Shown: positions 1-12,930, counted from the stretch's first letter. The stretch: DNA of 64,000 nt from Hordeum vulgare subsp. vulgare (GCF_904849725.1 NC_058520.1:536600083-536664082); one strand, 5' to 3'. The notes: a model not told the origin generated them from the sequence alone. Translations and numbers: made by a program.

Positions 1-132
1 TTCCACTCGGATCGTTGGTCAGAAAAGATAAAATGGATCGAGGCAGGCAACGCCCAAGCCAAATCTGTTCCAGTCGGATCCAAACTTCAAGCACCGCTTC
101 GTCGTTTCAACCCCAATCCATTCGGGGACTAA
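1..132 (+). mobile_element. 3' end of the internal region of a Gypsy-type retrotransposon (H), with polypurine tract
   Basis: This is non-coding sequence running into a purine-rich stretch (ttcggggacta, 121-131) directly before an LTR that starts TGATGGGG. A polypurine tract at this place marks the internal/3'-LTR border of an LTR retrotransposon on the + strand. The rest of the element lies outside the window. Confidence 0.65.
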
Positions 133-687
133 TGATGGGGTCATAGTCCTAGGGTAGGGTCATAGGCCTGCCATGTAGGTCCTACCCAAGGACTACCCCT
201 CACAAAGGACAAGGCCCTTAGTAAGTCCCGACTGAATTAAGGAGTCCCCATCATCCAGTCGGTAACAGGTCCTCAACCATCCAGTCGGAGACTAGCATTC
301 GGAGGATACCAAGCTAACTGACCGGCTACACTCGGTACATCGTAACCTCTCTGGAGGGAAACGGCCGTACGTTTCCGGGTGCATTTATTAGCATTTAGAG
401 CATACGTTACCTGTAACGTACGCATTCAATCCCCACTACTCCACCCCTACACTGGAACCGTTGTGGAGGGCAGCACACTCTATATAAGCCGCCCTCCCCC
501 ACTTAAAGGGGTTAGCAACTCATTGTATTCCCTATTCCACTCGACAACAAAGCTCCCTGAGCACTGAGACGTAGGGTTATTACCTCCACTGCAGAGGGGC
601 CCGAACTCAAACATCCTCGCCGTAGCTGGGACTCTGCCCATCCTATTCGTACCCTACACATCTACTGTGAGGCTTATACCCACGACA
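133..687 (+). repeat. 3' LTR of Gypsy-type element H
   Basis: The 555-bp stretch begins TGATGGGG and ends CCCACGACA, giving the TG...CA ends expected of an LTR. It carries a TATA box (tatataag, 481-488) followed by a C-rich transcribed part. It resembles Fatima-like Gypsy LTRs of Triticeae from memory. The right flank is an Athila-type LTR fragment (G), so H probably inserted into G. The left LTR and target duplication cannot be seen. Confidence 0.65.
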
Positions 688-920
688 GATGGCCTCGATG
701 ATTGATTCCCCCTCTGACAAGGCATCAAAAAATGTCTCCAGATGGCCTCCCATTAAAAAACAAACTTGCAGCGGCGGAAAAAGTGTTTCACATGGCTCTC
801 TCTTGGTTTCCCGATTTTAGAATTTATGGAGGTGGAATTAGGTCAAAGGGAGCCATAAGGGCCCCACAAGGTATCAGGGTGCACCTACCCCCTGGGGGCG
901 CCCTCTTGCCTTGTCGTATC
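688..920 (-). repeat. Athila-type LTR fragment G, left part
   Basis: The sequence aligns by eye with the middle of the LTR of element D (shared blocks around ctccagatgg and gcggcggaaaaagt) and continues at 31303 after element A. The last five bases (gtatc, 916-920) are repeated at 31298-31302 and are the target duplication of A. The left end is cut by element H. Confidence 0.6.
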
Positions 921-2687
921 TGTTGGAAATATGCCGTAGAGGCAATAATAAAATGGTTATTATCATATTTCCTTGTTCATGATAATCGTCTATTGTTCAT
1001 GCTATAATTGTATTAACAGGAAACAGTAATGCATCTGTGAATAAATATATCACAATGTGTCCCTAGCAAGCCTCTAGTTGGCTAGCTCGTTGATCAATAG
1101 ATGATCATGGTTTCCTGATCATGAACGCTGGATGTCATTGATAACGGGATCACATCATTAGGAGAATGATGTGATGGACAAGACCCAATCCTAAGCATAG
1201 CACTAGATCGTGTTGTTCGTATGCTAAAGCTTTTCTAATGTCAAGTGCCTTTTCCTTCGACCGTGAGATTGTGCAACTCCCGGATACCGTAGGAGTGCTT
1301 TGGGTGTATCAAACGTCACAACGTAACTGGGTGACTATAAAGGTGCACTACGGGTATCTCCGAAAGTGTGTATTGGGTTGGTACGAATCGAGATCGGGAT
1401 TTGTCAATCCGTGTGACAGAGAGGTATCTCTGGGCCCACTCAGTAGAACATCATCATGAGCTCAATGTGACTACGGAGTTAGTCATAGGATGACGTGCTA
1501 TGGAACGAGTAAAGATACTTACCGGTAACGAGATTGAACAAGGTATGGGTATACTAACGATCGAATCTCGGGCAAGTTCAATACCACCACACAAAGGGAA
1601 TTGTATATGGGATTGATTGAATCCTTTACATCGTGGTTCATCTGATGAGATCATCGTGGAACATGTGGGATCCACCATGGGTATCCAAACCCCGTTGATG
1701 GTTATTGGCCGGGGAGGTGTCTCGGTCATGTCTGCATGCCTCGTGAACCCGTAGGGTCTACACACTTAAGGTTCGATGATGCTAGGGTTATAGGGAATTG
1801 TTGTACGAGGTTACAGAAGCTTTTTCAGAGTCCCGGATGAGCTCCTGGATGTCACGAGGAGCTACAGAATGGTCCGGAGGTAAAGATTGATATATATGAT
1901 GGATGGATTTTGACGTGGGAAATGTTTCGGGCACCACCGGCAAAGTGTCGGGACCACCAGAAGGGTTCCGGAGGCCCGCCGGGAGAGGCCACCAGCCCGA
2001 GGAGGCTACATGGGCCAAGTGTGAGAAGGAACCAGCCCCTGGGTGGGCTGGTGCGCCCCCCACACTCAGCCCATGGCGCCTAAGAGGGGGAAGGGGGAAC
2101 CCTGGCGCAGGTGGGCCTAAGGCCCACCAGGGGTGCGCCACCCCCTCCTCCCCTCCTCCCCGCCACCCCCTCCCCCCATCTAGGGCTTCTGCACCCCTTA
2201 GGGGTGGGAACCCTAAGGGGGGTGCCATCCTCCCTTCCCCCTGTATATATTGGGGTTTTTGGCCATTGGAGATACGGAATTCCATCTCTCTCTCGGCGCA
2301 GCCCTGTATCTCTTCTTCCTCCTCTCCCACGGTGCTTGGCGAAGCCGTGCCGGGAGACCTCGTAGCTCCACCGCCACCACGCCGTTGTGCTGCCGGAGCT
2401 CTTCCCAACCTCTCCCTCCTCCTTGCTGGATCAAGGTGCGGGAGACGTCACCGGGCTGCACGTGTGTTGAACGCAGAGGTGCCGTTGTTCGGCACTAGAT
2501 CGGAATCACACCGCGATCTGAATCGCCACGAGTACGACTCCATCAACCGCGTTCTAGCAACGCTTCCGCTTAGCGATCTTCAAAGGTATGAAGATGCACT
2601 CACCCCTCTCTCGTTGATGGTCTCTCCATAGGAAGATCTGAATATGGCGTGGGAAAGTTTTTGAATTTATGCTACGTTGCCCCAACA
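921..2687 (+). repeat. 5' LTR of Copia element A
   Basis: The LTR begins TGTTGGAAATATG and ends CCCCAACA, and is followed directly by a primer-binding site. The same sequence recurs at 12943-13692 and 30277-31297. Small open frames inside it are not genes. Confidence 0.92.
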
Positions 2688-2883
2688 GTGGCATCCGAGC
2701 CAGGTTTTCTATGGGTAGATTCTTTGCACGAGTAGAACACAAAAAGGTTGTGGGCGCTGATTTTGTCAATTGCTTGCCGCTACTAGTCTTATTCTTTTCT
2801 GGCGGTATTGTGGGATGAAGCGGCCCGGACCGACCTAACACGTATGCTTACGTGAGACGGGTACCACCGACTAACATGCACTA
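2688..2883 (+). other. Primer-binding site and leader of Copia element A
   Basis: A tggcatccgagcc motif at 2689-2701, next to the LTR end, resembles the initiator-Met tRNA primer-binding site of plant Copia elements. The leader is cut at 2883 by element B. The five bases before B (cacta, 2879-2883) would be its target duplication, but the other copy has been deleted. Confidence 0.75.
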
Positions 2884-4696
2884 TGTTGGAAATATGCCCT
2901 AGAGGCAATGATAAATAGTTATTATTATATTTCCTGTTTAAAGATAATCGTTTATTATCCATGCTATAATTGTATTGAATGAAAACATAGATACATGTGT
3001 GGATACATAGACACAACAATGTCCCTAGCAAGCCTCTAGTTGGCTAGCCAGTTGATCAAGGATAGTCAAGGTTTTCTAACTATGTGCAAAGTGTTGTTGC
3101 TTGATAACTGGATCACATCATTAGGAGAATCATGTGATGGACTAGACCCAAACTATGAACGTAGCATATTGATCGTGTCGTTTTATTGCTATAGTTTTCT
3201 ACGTGTCAAGTATTTGTTCCTATGACCATGAGATCATATAACTCACTGACACCGGAGGAATGCCTTGTGTCTATCAAACGTCACAACGTAAATGCGTGAC
3301 TGTAAAGGTGCTCTACAGGTATCTCCGAAGGTGTACGTTGAGTTAGTATGGATCAAGACTGGAATTTGTCACTCCGTGTGACGGAGAGGTATCTCGGGGC
3401 CCACTCGGTAATACAACATCACACACAAGCCTTGCAAGCAATGTGACTAAGTGTAAGTCACGGGATCTTGTATTACGAAACGAGTAAAGAGTCTTGCCGG
3501 TAACGAGATTGAAATAGGTATGCGGATACCGACGATCGAATCTCGGGCAAGTAACATATCGAAGGACAAAGGGAATGACATACGTGATTATATGAATCCT
3601 TGACACTGAGGTTCAACCGATAAGATCTTCGGAGAATATGTAGGATCCAATATGGGCATCCAGGTCCCGCTATTGGATATTGGCCGAGGAGTACCTCGGC
3701 GCATGTCTACATAGTTCTCGAACCCGCAGGGTCTACACACTTAAGGTTTCGCGATGTTTTAGTACAGTTGAGTTATACACATGGTTACCGAATGTTGTTC
3801 GGAGTCCCGGATGAGATCACGGACGTCATGAGGGTTTCCGGAATGGTCCGGAGACGAAGATTTATATATAGGATGACTTCATTTGGTTACCGGAAAGTTT
3901 TCGAGCATTACCGGGAATGTACCGGGAGTGACAAATGGGTTCCGGAAGTTCACCGGGAGGGGGCAACCCTCCCGGGGGAAGCCAAAGGACTTATGGGTGG
4001 TGCACCAGCCCTTAGTGGCCTGGTGGGACAGCCCAATAAGCCTATGCGCCATAGAGAGAAAACCAAAGAAAGAAAAAAAAAGGTGGGAAGGAAGGGAAGG
4101 ACTCCACTTTCCAATCCTATTTTGAGTAGGATTGGAGTAGGAGTCCTACTCCTCCTCTTGGCTGGCGCACCTTGGGGGCTTGGCCCTCAAGGAAAGTCCC
4201 TCCCCCTCCGTCCTATATATACTGGTGATTTAGGGCTGATTTGAGACAACTTTTGCCACGTGCAACTCAGATCTAGACACCATAGTTTTGCCTCTAGATC
4301 GTATCTCTACGCAGCTCGGGCGGAGCCCAGCAGGAGTAGATCCTTCACCACCACCGGAGCGTCGTCACGCTGCCGGATAACTCATCTACTTCTCCATCTT
4401 GCTTGTTGGATCAAGAAGGCTGATATCATCGTCGAGCTGTACGTGTGCTGAACGCGGAGGTGTCGTCCGTTCGGCACTAGATCAGAGCGGATCGTGGGAC
4501 GGTTCATGGGACGGTTCGCGGGGCGGATCGAGGGACGTGAGGACGTTCCACTACATCAACCGTGTTTCTCAACGCTTCCTGTTGTTCGATCTACAAAGGT
4601 ACGTAGATCCAAATCTCCTCTCGTAGATGGACATCACCATGATAGGCCTTCGTGTGTGTAGGAAATTTTTTGTTTCCCATGCAACGTTCCCCAAGA
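2884..4696 (+). repeat. 5' LTR of a second BARE-like Copia element (B)
   Basis: A 1.8-kb LTR begins TGTTGGAAATATG and ends ccccaaga, and is related to but clearly diverged from the LTR of A. It is followed by its own primer-binding site (tggcatcatgagc, 4698-4710). The leader after it resembles the leader of A, including a shared block around gaagcggcccggaccgac. B and A are therefore separate elements, not a pair of LTRs of one element. The 3' LTR of B is gone. Confidence 0.82.
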
Positions 4697-5794
4697 GTGG
4701 CATCATGAGCTAGGTTCATGCGTAGATGTAATCTCGAGTAGAACACAAAGGGTTTTGTGGACGGTGATGTTCGATTTGCTGCCCTCCTTAGTATTTTCTC
4801 GATTTGGCGGTATGGTTGGATTGAAGCGGCCCGGACCGACATTATTCGTACGCTTACGAAAGACTAGTTTCATCGCTTGACATGCAACCCCGTTGCATAA
4901 AGATGACTGGCGGGTGTCGTTTTCTTCAACTTTAGTTGAATTGGTTTTGACCGAGGCGGTCCTTGGAGAGGTTAAATAGCAATTTGCACATCTCCGTTGT
5001 GGTTTTTGCGTGAGTAAGATGCGATCTACTAGATACCCATAGCAGCCACGTAAAACATGCAACAACAATTAGAGGACGTCTAACTTGTTTTTGCAGGGTA
5101 TGCTTATTATATGATATGGCCAATGACGTGATGTGATATACTGGATGTATGATATGATCATGTTGTAATAGTTAATATCGACTTGCACGTCGATGGTACG
5201 ACAACCGGCAGGAGCCAAAGGGTTGTCTTTAAACTAACGTTTGTGTTTGCAGATGCGTTTACTATATTGCTAGGACGTAGCTTTAGTAGTAATAGCATAA
5301 GTAGCACGACAACCCCGATGGCGACACGTTGATGGAGATCATGGTGTGGCGCCGGTGACAAGAAGATCGCGCCGGTGCTTTGGTGATGGAGATCAAGAAG
5401 CAGATGATGATGGCCATATCATGTCACTTATGAATTGCATGTGATGTTAATCCTTTTATGCACCTTATTTTTCTTAGAACGACGGTAGCATTATGAGGTG
5501 ATCTCTCACTAAAATTTCAAGACAAAATTGTGTTCTCCCCGACTGTGCATCATTGCTACAGTTTGTCATTTCGAGATACCACATGATGATCGGGTGTGAT
5601 AGACTCAACGTTCACATACAACGGGTGCAAAATAGTTGCACACGCGGAACACTCGGGTTAAGCTTGACGAGCCTAGCATGTGCAGACATGGCCTCGGAAC
5701 ACATGAGACCGAAAGGTCGAGCATGAATCATATACTTGATATGATTAGCATAGAGATGCTTACCACTAAAACTATCATCAACTCACGTGATGAT
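4697..5794 (+). other. Leader and non-coding internal region of element B
   Basis: No coding sequence is recognisable. The stretch starts with the primer-binding site of B and runs to the insertion point of element F at 5795. The five bases before F are atgat (5790-5794); no matching copy remains downstream. Confidence 0.6.
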
Positions 5795-7313
5795 TGATAC
5801 GACCATTTTGCATCATGTTTCATGTTGATATTTATCGCTTCTTGGGCTGTTATTTCACTTCACGGTACAATACTTATGCCTTTTCTCTCTTATTTTGCAA
5901 GGTTTACATGAAGAGGGAGAATGCCGGCAACTGGAATTCTGGCCTGAAAGAGGAGCAAAGTTGAGATACCTATTATGCGCAACTCCAAACGCCATAAAAA
6001 TTAACGATGATTTTTTTCCGGATTTATAAAAAATACTGGGCCGAAGAAGCGCCAGAGGGGCGCCAGCAGGTGGCCACAAGCCTGCACGGTGCGGCCACCC
6101 CCCAGGTCGCGCCATGAGGGCTTATGGGCAGCCTGCTGGCCCACTGGCCCCCTCTTCTGCTATATGAAGGGTTTCGTCGAGGAAAAAAATAGGGAGGAGC
6201 TTTTTCGTGGATTCCCGCCGCGACGAGGCGGAACTTGAGCAGAACCAGTCTAGAGCTCTGGCAGGACGATCCTGCCGGGGAAACTTCCCTCCCAGAGGGG
6301 GAAATCGTCGCCATCGTCATCACCAACACTCCTCTCATCGGAGGGGACTCGTCACCATCAACAACTTCATCAGCACCATCTCATCTCCAAACCCTAGTTC
6401 ATCTCTTGTAACCAATCTCCATCTTGCGACTCCGATTGGTACTTGTAAGGTTGCTAGTAGTGTTGATTACTCTTTGTAGTTGATGCTAGTTGGATTACTT
6501 GGTGGAAGAGTTTATGTTCATATCCTTGATGCCACTCATTACCTCTCTGGTCATGAATATGATTATGCTTTGTGAGTAGTTACTTTTGTTCCGAGGGCAT
6601 GGGATAAGTCATGCTAATAGTAGTCATGTGAATTTGGTATTCGTTCGATATTTTGATGTGTTGTATGTTGTTTTTCCTCAAGTGGTGTTATGTGAACATC
6701 GACTACATAACACTTCACCATTATTTGGGCCTAGAGGAAGGCATTGGGAAGTAGTAAGTAGATGATGGGTTGCTAGAGTGACAGAAGCTTAAACCCTAGT
6801 TTATGTGTTGCTTCATGAGGGGCTGATTTGGATCCACTAGTTTAATGCTATGGTTAGACTTTGTCTTAATTCTTATTTCGTAGTTGCGGATGCTTGCGAG
6901 AGGGGTTAATCATAAGTGGGATGCTTGTCCAAGTAAGGGCAGTACCCAAGCGCCGGTCCACCCACATATCAAACTATCAAAGTAACGAACGTGAATCATA
7001 TGAACATGATGAAACTAGCATGACAGAAATTCCCGTGTGTCCTCGGGAGCGTTTTTCCTCCTATAAGACTTTGTCCAGGATTGTCCCTTGGTACAAAAGG
7101 GATTGGGCCACTTTGCTGCACCGTTGCTACTTTTGTTACTTGTTGCTTGCTACGAATCATCTCACCACACAATCACTAGTTACCGACAATTTCAGTGCCT
7201 GCAGATTTTACCTTGCTGAAAACCACTTGTCAGATCCTTCTGCTCCTCGTTGGGTTCTACACTCTTACTTATCGAAAGGACTACGATTGATCCCCTATAC
7301 TTGTGGGTCATCA
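5795..7313 (+). repeat. 5' LTR of Athila-type element F
   Basis: The 1519-bp LTR begins TGATACGACC and ends gtgggtcatca. It contains an inverted repeat around ccacaagcc...gggcttatggg (about 6071-6130), similar to ones in the LTRs of C and D. The primer-binding site follows 11 bp after its end. Confidence 0.82.
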
Positions 7314-7324
7314 AGACTCTTTTC

Positions 7325-7342
7325 TGGCGCCGTTGCCGGGGA
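7325..7342 (+). other. tRNA-Asp-type primer-binding site of element F
   Basis: The motif TGGCGCCGTTGCCGGGGA is complementary to the 3' end of plant tRNA-Asp, the primer known for many Athila-type elements. The same motif in reverse lies at 28820-28837 for element C. Confidence 0.85.
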
Positions 7343-7419
7343 GTGAAGCGCCTTTGGTAAGTGGAACTTGGTAAGGAAACATTCATATAGTGTGCTGAAA
7401 TTTATTGTCACTTGTCACT

Positions 7420-8550
7420 ATGGATACTAATCCTTTGAGGGGCTTGTTCGGGGTATCTTCACATCAAACGGAAGCACAAATAGTTGCTCCTCAACCTTCT
7501 GCACCTACTGAAAATATTTGCTTTGAATTTCCTTCGGGTATGCTTGAGAAACTGCTGGCTAATCCTTTTACAGGAGATGGAACATCACATCCAGACTTGC
7601 ATCTAATCTACGTAGATGAAGTTTGTGGTTTATTTAAGCTTGCAGGTTTGCCCGAGGATGAGGTCAATAAGAAGGTCTTTCCTTTATCTTTGAAGGATAA
7701 GGCGTTGACATGGTATAGGCTATGTGATGACACTGGATCATGGGACTACAATCGGTTGAAATTGGAATTTCATCAAAAGTTTTATCCTATGCATTTAGTA
7801 CATCGTGGTCGGAATTATATTTACAATTTTTGGCCTCGTGACAGAGACAACAGCGCTCAAGCTTGGGGGAGGCTTAAATCAATGCTATATTCATGCCCCA
7901 ATCATGAGCTCTCAAGAGAAATTATCATTCAGAACTTCTATGCTCGACTTTCTCATGATGATCGCACCATGCTTGACACTTCTTGTACCGGTTCTTTTAT
8001 GAAGAGAGATATTGTTCAAATGGAATTTATTGGAGAGAATTAAACGCAACTCTGAAGATTGGGAGCTTGAAGAAGGTAAGGAGTCACGTATGAATTTCAC
8101 GTTCGATTGCGTTAAATCCTTTGTTGAGACAAATACTTTTTGTGACTTTAGCGCTAAGTATGGACTTGACTTTGAGATAGTAGCTTCATTGTGTGAATCC
8201 TTTGCTGCTCATATTGATCTCCCCAAAGATAAGTGGTTTAAATATCCTCCTCCTTTAGAAGTCAATGTAGTTAAATGCACTCCAGTCGAAGAGAAAGTCA
8301 TTGCCTATAATGATCCTGTTGTTCCCAGTGCTTACATTGAGAAACCACCTTTCCCTGTTAGGATAAAGGATCATTCTAAAGCTTCAACTGTGATACGTAG
8401 AGGCTATATTAGAACACCTACACCCCTTGAGCAAATTAGAGTTGAACCTAGAATTTCTATCATCAAAGATCTGACGATGTTGAGGGACATAATATTCACT
8501 TCTGTGAATATGTTGCTAGAATTGCTAAACCTCACGTTAGAGACAAACAT
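7420..8550 (+). pseudogene. gag: Athila-type gag, disrupted
   Basis: This coded for the structural Gag protein that packages retrotransposon RNA in cytoplasmic particles. The ATG at 7420 opens a frame containing the retrotransposon gag domain, recognisable from KALTWYRLCDDTGSWDYNRL and the later AQAWGRLKSMLYSCP segment, which is typical of Athila Gag. The frame meets a stop at 8041-8043. Similar coding continues in another frame through ERIKRNSEDWE and FSAKYGLDFEI to about 8490, so at least one frameshift separates the two parts. A second frame change near 8490-8560 leads into the protease. The copy cannot make a full-length protein. Confidence 0.8.
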
Positions 8551-8565
8551 AGGCCTGTTGTTCGC

Positions 8566-11500
8566 ATGCCTGTTGTTTCTGTTAAGATAGGAGATCATTG
8601 TTATCATGGCTTATGTGACGTAGGTGCTAGTGTTAGTGCAATACCTCAATCCTTATACGATGAAATCAAAGATGAGATTGCACCTGTAGAGATAGAGCCT
8701 ATTGATGTCACTATTCAGCTTGCCAATAGAGATACTATCTGCCCTGTGGGAGTTGTTAGGGATGTTTAAGTCTTGTGTGGTAAAACGAAGTATCCTGCTG
8801 ATTTCCTCGTTCTTGCTACCGCACAAGATAGCTTCTGTCCCATCATATTTGGTAGACCTTTTCTCAATACTGTCAATGTTCATATTGATTGTGAGAAGCA
8901 AACTGTCACTGTTGGCTTTGAAGGTGTGTCACCTGAGTTCAGTTTCTCTAAGTTTGGTAGACAACCTCATGAAAAGGAGTTGCCTAGTAAGGATGAAACT
9001 ATTGCCTTAGCTTCTATTGCCGTGCCTCCTACTTATCCCTTAGAGAAATACTTGCTTGGGCATGAAAATGATATGCATATGGATGAAAGGGATGAGATAG
9101 ATAGAGTTGTCTTAGAACAATATCCTATCCTTAAGAATAACTTGCATGTTGAACTGCTTGGGGATCCACCCCCACCAAAGGGTGATCCTGTGTTCGAGCT
9201 TAAATAGTTGCCTGATACTCTTAAGTATGCTTGTCTTGATGAAAAACACATATATCATGTTATTATTAGTGCTATCCTCTCACAACATGAAGAAAAGAAA
9301 TTACTAAAAACTCTGAGGAAGCACCGTGCTGCTATTGGATATACTCTTGATGATCTTAAGGGCATTAGTCCTACTCTATGTCAGCACAAGATTAAAACTG
9401 ATCCTGATTTCAAACCAGTTGTTGATCATCAAAGGAGATTAAATCCTAAGATGAAAGAAGTAGTGAGAAAAGAAATACTAAAGCTCGTGGAAGCGGGTAT
9501 TATCTATCATGTTGCTCATAGCGATTGGGTGAGTCCGGTGCATTGCGTCCCTAAGAAGGGAGGCATTACCGTTGTCCCTAATGATAAGGATGAATTGATC
9601 CCACAGAGGATTATTACTGTCTATAGGATGTTGATCGACTTTAGGAAATTGAATAAAGCCACTAGGAAAGATCATTACCCTTTGCCTTTTATCGACCAAA
9701 TGCTAGAAAGGCTGTCTAAACACACACACTTCTGCTTTCTAGACGGTTATTCTGGTTTCTCCCAATTACCAGTTGCACAATCTGATCAGGAGAAAACCAC
9801 TTCCACCTGCCCTTTCGGTACCTTTGCTTACAGACGTATGCCTTTTGGCTTATGTAATGCACCTGCCACCTTTCAAAGATGTGTGATGGCTATATTCTCT
9901 GACTTTTGTGAAAAGATTGTCGAGGTTTTCATGGATGACTTTTCTGTTTATGGGTCTTCCTTTGATGATTGCCTCAGCAACCTTGATCGAGTCTTACAGA
10001 GATGTGAAGACACCAATCTTGTCTTGAATTGGGAGAAGTGCCACTTTATGGTTAATGAAGGCATCGTCTTAGGACATAAAATTTCTAAAAGAGGTATTGA
10101 AGTCGATAAGGCTAAGGTTGATGCAATCGAGAAAATGCCATACCCCACAGATATCAAAGGTATAAGAAGTTTCCTTGGTCATGCTGGTTTCTATAGAAGG
10201 TTCATCAAAGACTTCTCTAAGATTTCTAGGCCTCTTACCAATCTCTTACAAAAGGATATTCCTTTTGTTTTTGACGATGATTGTGAGGAAGCCTTCGAAA
10301 TACTTAAGAGGGCTTTGATAACTGCATCTATTGTTCAACCACCTGATTGGAACTTACCTTTTGAGATCATGTGTGACGCTAGTGATTATGATGTTGGTAC
10401 TGTTCTGGGGCAAAGAGTCGATAAGAAGTTGAATGTTATTCACTATGCTAGTAAAACTCTAGCAGTGCCCAAAGAAACTATGCCACTACGGAGAAGGATT
10501 TTTTAGCAGTCGTGTTTGCATGTGAAAAGTTCAGGTCTTACATAGTTGATTCCAAAGTCACTATTCACACCGACCATGCTGCTATTAAGTACCTCATGGA
10601 GAAGAAGGACGCTAAACCTAGACTTATCAGATGGGTTCTCTTGCTACAAGAATTTGATTTGCACATCGACAGAAAGGGTGCTGATAACCCAGTAGCAGAT
10701 AACTTGTCTCGGTTGGAGAACGTTCTTGATGACCCACAACCTATTGATGATAGCTTTCCCGGTGAGCAATTGAATGTCACCAATGCTCTACGTAGTGCAC
10801 TGTGGTATGTTGATTATGCAAACTATATCGTTGCCAAATACATACCACCTAGTTTCACGTACCAGCAAAAGAAGAAATTCTTCTTTGACTTGATACATTA
10901 CTTTTGGGATGATCCTCACCTTTATAAGGAAGGAGTAGACGGTGTTATTAGACGTTGTGTACCTGAACATGAACAGGGACAGATCCTACAGAAGTGTCAC
11001 TCCGAGGCCTACGGAGGACACCATGCAGGAGATAGAACTGCACACAAGGTATTGCAATCAGGTTTCTATTGGCCCACTCTCTTCAAGGATGCGCGTAAGT
11101 TCGTCTTGTCTTGTGACGAATGTCAAAGAATAGGTAATATTAGCAAACGTCAGGAAATGCCTATGAACTATTCACTTGTCATTGAACCATTTGATGTCTG
11201 GGGCTTTGATTATATGGGGCCTTTTTCCAAAATCCAGTGGGTATACTCACATCTTAGTTGTTGTAGATTATGTCGCTAAGTGGGTAGAAGCTATCCCCAC
11301 TAGTAGTGGTGATCACAACACCTCTATCAGGATGCTTAAAGAAGTTATTTTCCCTAGATTTGGAGTCCCTAGATATCTAATGACCGACGGTGGTTCACAT
11401 TTCATTCATGGTGCTTTCCATAAAACGCTTGCTAAGTACGATGTTAACCATAGAATTGCGTCTCCCTATCACCCTCAGTCCAGTGGTCAAGTAGAGCTAA

Positions 11501-12027
11501 GTAATAGAGAGATTAAACTGATTCTGCAAAAGACTGTCAACGGGTCTAGAAAGAATTGGTCTAAGAAGCTCGATGATGCACTGTGGGCTTATAGAACTGC
11601 TTATAAGAATCCCATGGGCATGTCTCCGTACAAAATGGTGTACGGTAAAGCATGTCATTTACCTCTTGAGCTAGAGCATAAAGCTTATTGGGCAATCAAA
11701 GAGCTCAACTTTGATTTCAAACTTGCCGGTGAGAAGAGGTTATTTGACATTAGTTTGCTTGATGAATGGAGAGCTCGGGCATATGAGAATGCCAAGTTGT
11801 TCAAAGAGAAGGTTAAGAGGTGGCATGATAAGAGGATACAAAAGCGTGAGTTCAATGTAGGTGATTTTGTCCTGCTATATAACTCTCTTTTAAGATTCTT
11901 TGCAGGCAAGCTTCTCTCTAAATGGGAAGGTCCCTATGTTATTGAGGAAGTATATTGTTCTGGTGCTATCAAGATCAACAACACGAAAGGTAATTGTCCG
12001 AGAGTGGTAAATGGGCAGAGAATCAAG
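8566..12027 (+). pseudogene. pol: Athila-type pol (protease, reverse transcriptase, RNase H, integrase), disrupted
   Basis: The polyprotein would copy retrotransposon RNA and insert the DNA. The domains are in Ty3/Gypsy order. The aspartic protease has DVGASVSAIP at about 8620-8650. The reverse transcriptase has LIDFRKLNKATRKDHYPLP and the catalytic FMDDFSVYG at about 9930. RNase H (FEIMCDASDYDVGTVLGQR) starts at about 10360. Integrase has a zinc-binding H/C region at about 11000-11130 and a catalytic core with [11 protein letters not shown] and MTDGGSHF. There are in-frame stops at 8767-8769 and 9205-9207, a frameshift just before 10506 and another near 11230. The reading frame ends in unrelated Copia sequence after 12027, so the pseudogene is truncated as well. 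Confidence 0.88.
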
Positions 12028-12910
12028 TTGCATACATATTTGGCATTAAGATCTGTAGAGATAGATCGAGACGCCTCATAGGTCTTTCACAAAGTACATA
12101 CCTTGACAAGATATTGAAGAATTTCAATATGGAAAACTCAAAGAAGGGTTCTTGCCAGTTTTGCAAGGTAAGAGATTGAGTAAGACTCAGTCACCGACCA
12201 CGGCAGCAGATAGAGAGAAGATGAGTAATGTCCCCTACGCTTCAGCCGTAGGCTCTCTAATGTATGCCATGATGTGTGCCAGACCTGATATAAACCTTGC
12301 CATAAGTTTGGTAGGGAGGTACCAAAGTGATCTCGGTATGGAACACTGGACAGCGGTCAAGAATATCCTTAAGTACCTGAAAAGGACTAAGGAGATGTTT
12401 CTCGTTTATGGAGGTGACAAAGAGATCATCATAAAGGGTTACGCCGATGCTAGCTTCGACACAGATCCGGATGACTCTAAGTCACAAACCGGATACGTGT
12501 ATGTTTTGAATGGTGGGGCAGTGAGCTGGTGCAGCAGCAAGCAAGACGTCGTGGCAGCATTTACATGTGAAGCGGAGTACATAGCTGCTTCGGAAGCGGC
12601 TCATGAAGGGATCTGGATGAAGGAGTTCATCACCGACCTTGGAGTGGTTCCAAGCGCGTCAGGTCCGATGACACTCTTCTGTGATAACACTGGAGCCATT
12701 GCCATAGCCAAGGAGCCCAGCTTTCACCGGAAGACCAAGCACAGCCAACACCACTACAACTCCATCCAGGACCAGGTCCAGAGAGGAGTCATAGATATTT
12801 GTAAAGTACAAAAGGATCTGAATATTGCAGACCCGTTGACTAAACCTCTTCCACGAGCAAAACATGATCAACACCACAATGCTATGGGTGTTCGATACAT
12901 CACAATGTAA
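12028..12910 (+). pseudogene. pol: 3' end of Copia element A pol: reverse transcriptase C-terminus and RNase H
   Basis: The translation shows RRLIGLSQSTYLDKILKNF, then SLMYAMMCARPDINLAIS of the reverse transcriptase. The Ty1/Copia RNase H follows with YADASFDTDPDDSKSQTGYV, AVSWCSSKQDVV and CEAEYIAASEAA, ending at the stop after RYITM. This is the typical end of a BARE/Angela polyprotein, 32 bp before the 3' LTR of A. A one-base frameshift lies near 12150. Everything upstream in the same polyprotein is missing at the junction with element F. Confidence 0.9.
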
Positions 12911-12930
12911 CTAGATTATTGACTCTAGTG

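Larger units (their letters stand above)
5795..12027 (+). mobile_element. Athila-clade Gypsy retrotransposon F, 3'-truncated and degenerate
   Basis: The element has a 5' LTR (5795-7313), a tRNA-Asp primer-binding site (7325-7342), gag, and pol in the order protease, reverse transcriptase, RNase H, integrase. That order identifies Ty3/Gypsy. It lies inside element B. It stops just after the integrase C-terminal region, where the sequence switches to the reverse transcriptase of Copia element A. Its 3' LTR and any env-like frame are absent. Confidence 0.88.

Noticed and set aside
1788..2631. Open frames of 206 and 242 residues
   Set aside because: They lie inside the 5' LTR of Copia element A and recur in its 3' LTR at 30393-31241.
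921..4696. The possibility that the two adjacent TGTTGGAAATATG LTRs are the two LTRs of one short element
   Set aside because: They are clearly diverged, and each is followed by its own primer-binding site. The true partner of the first lies at 12943-13692 plus 30277-31297 with a matching target duplication.
7325..7342. A tRNA gene fragment
   Set aside because: Only the 18 bases complementary to the tRNA-Asp 3' end are present, at the place of a primer-binding site just after an LTR.
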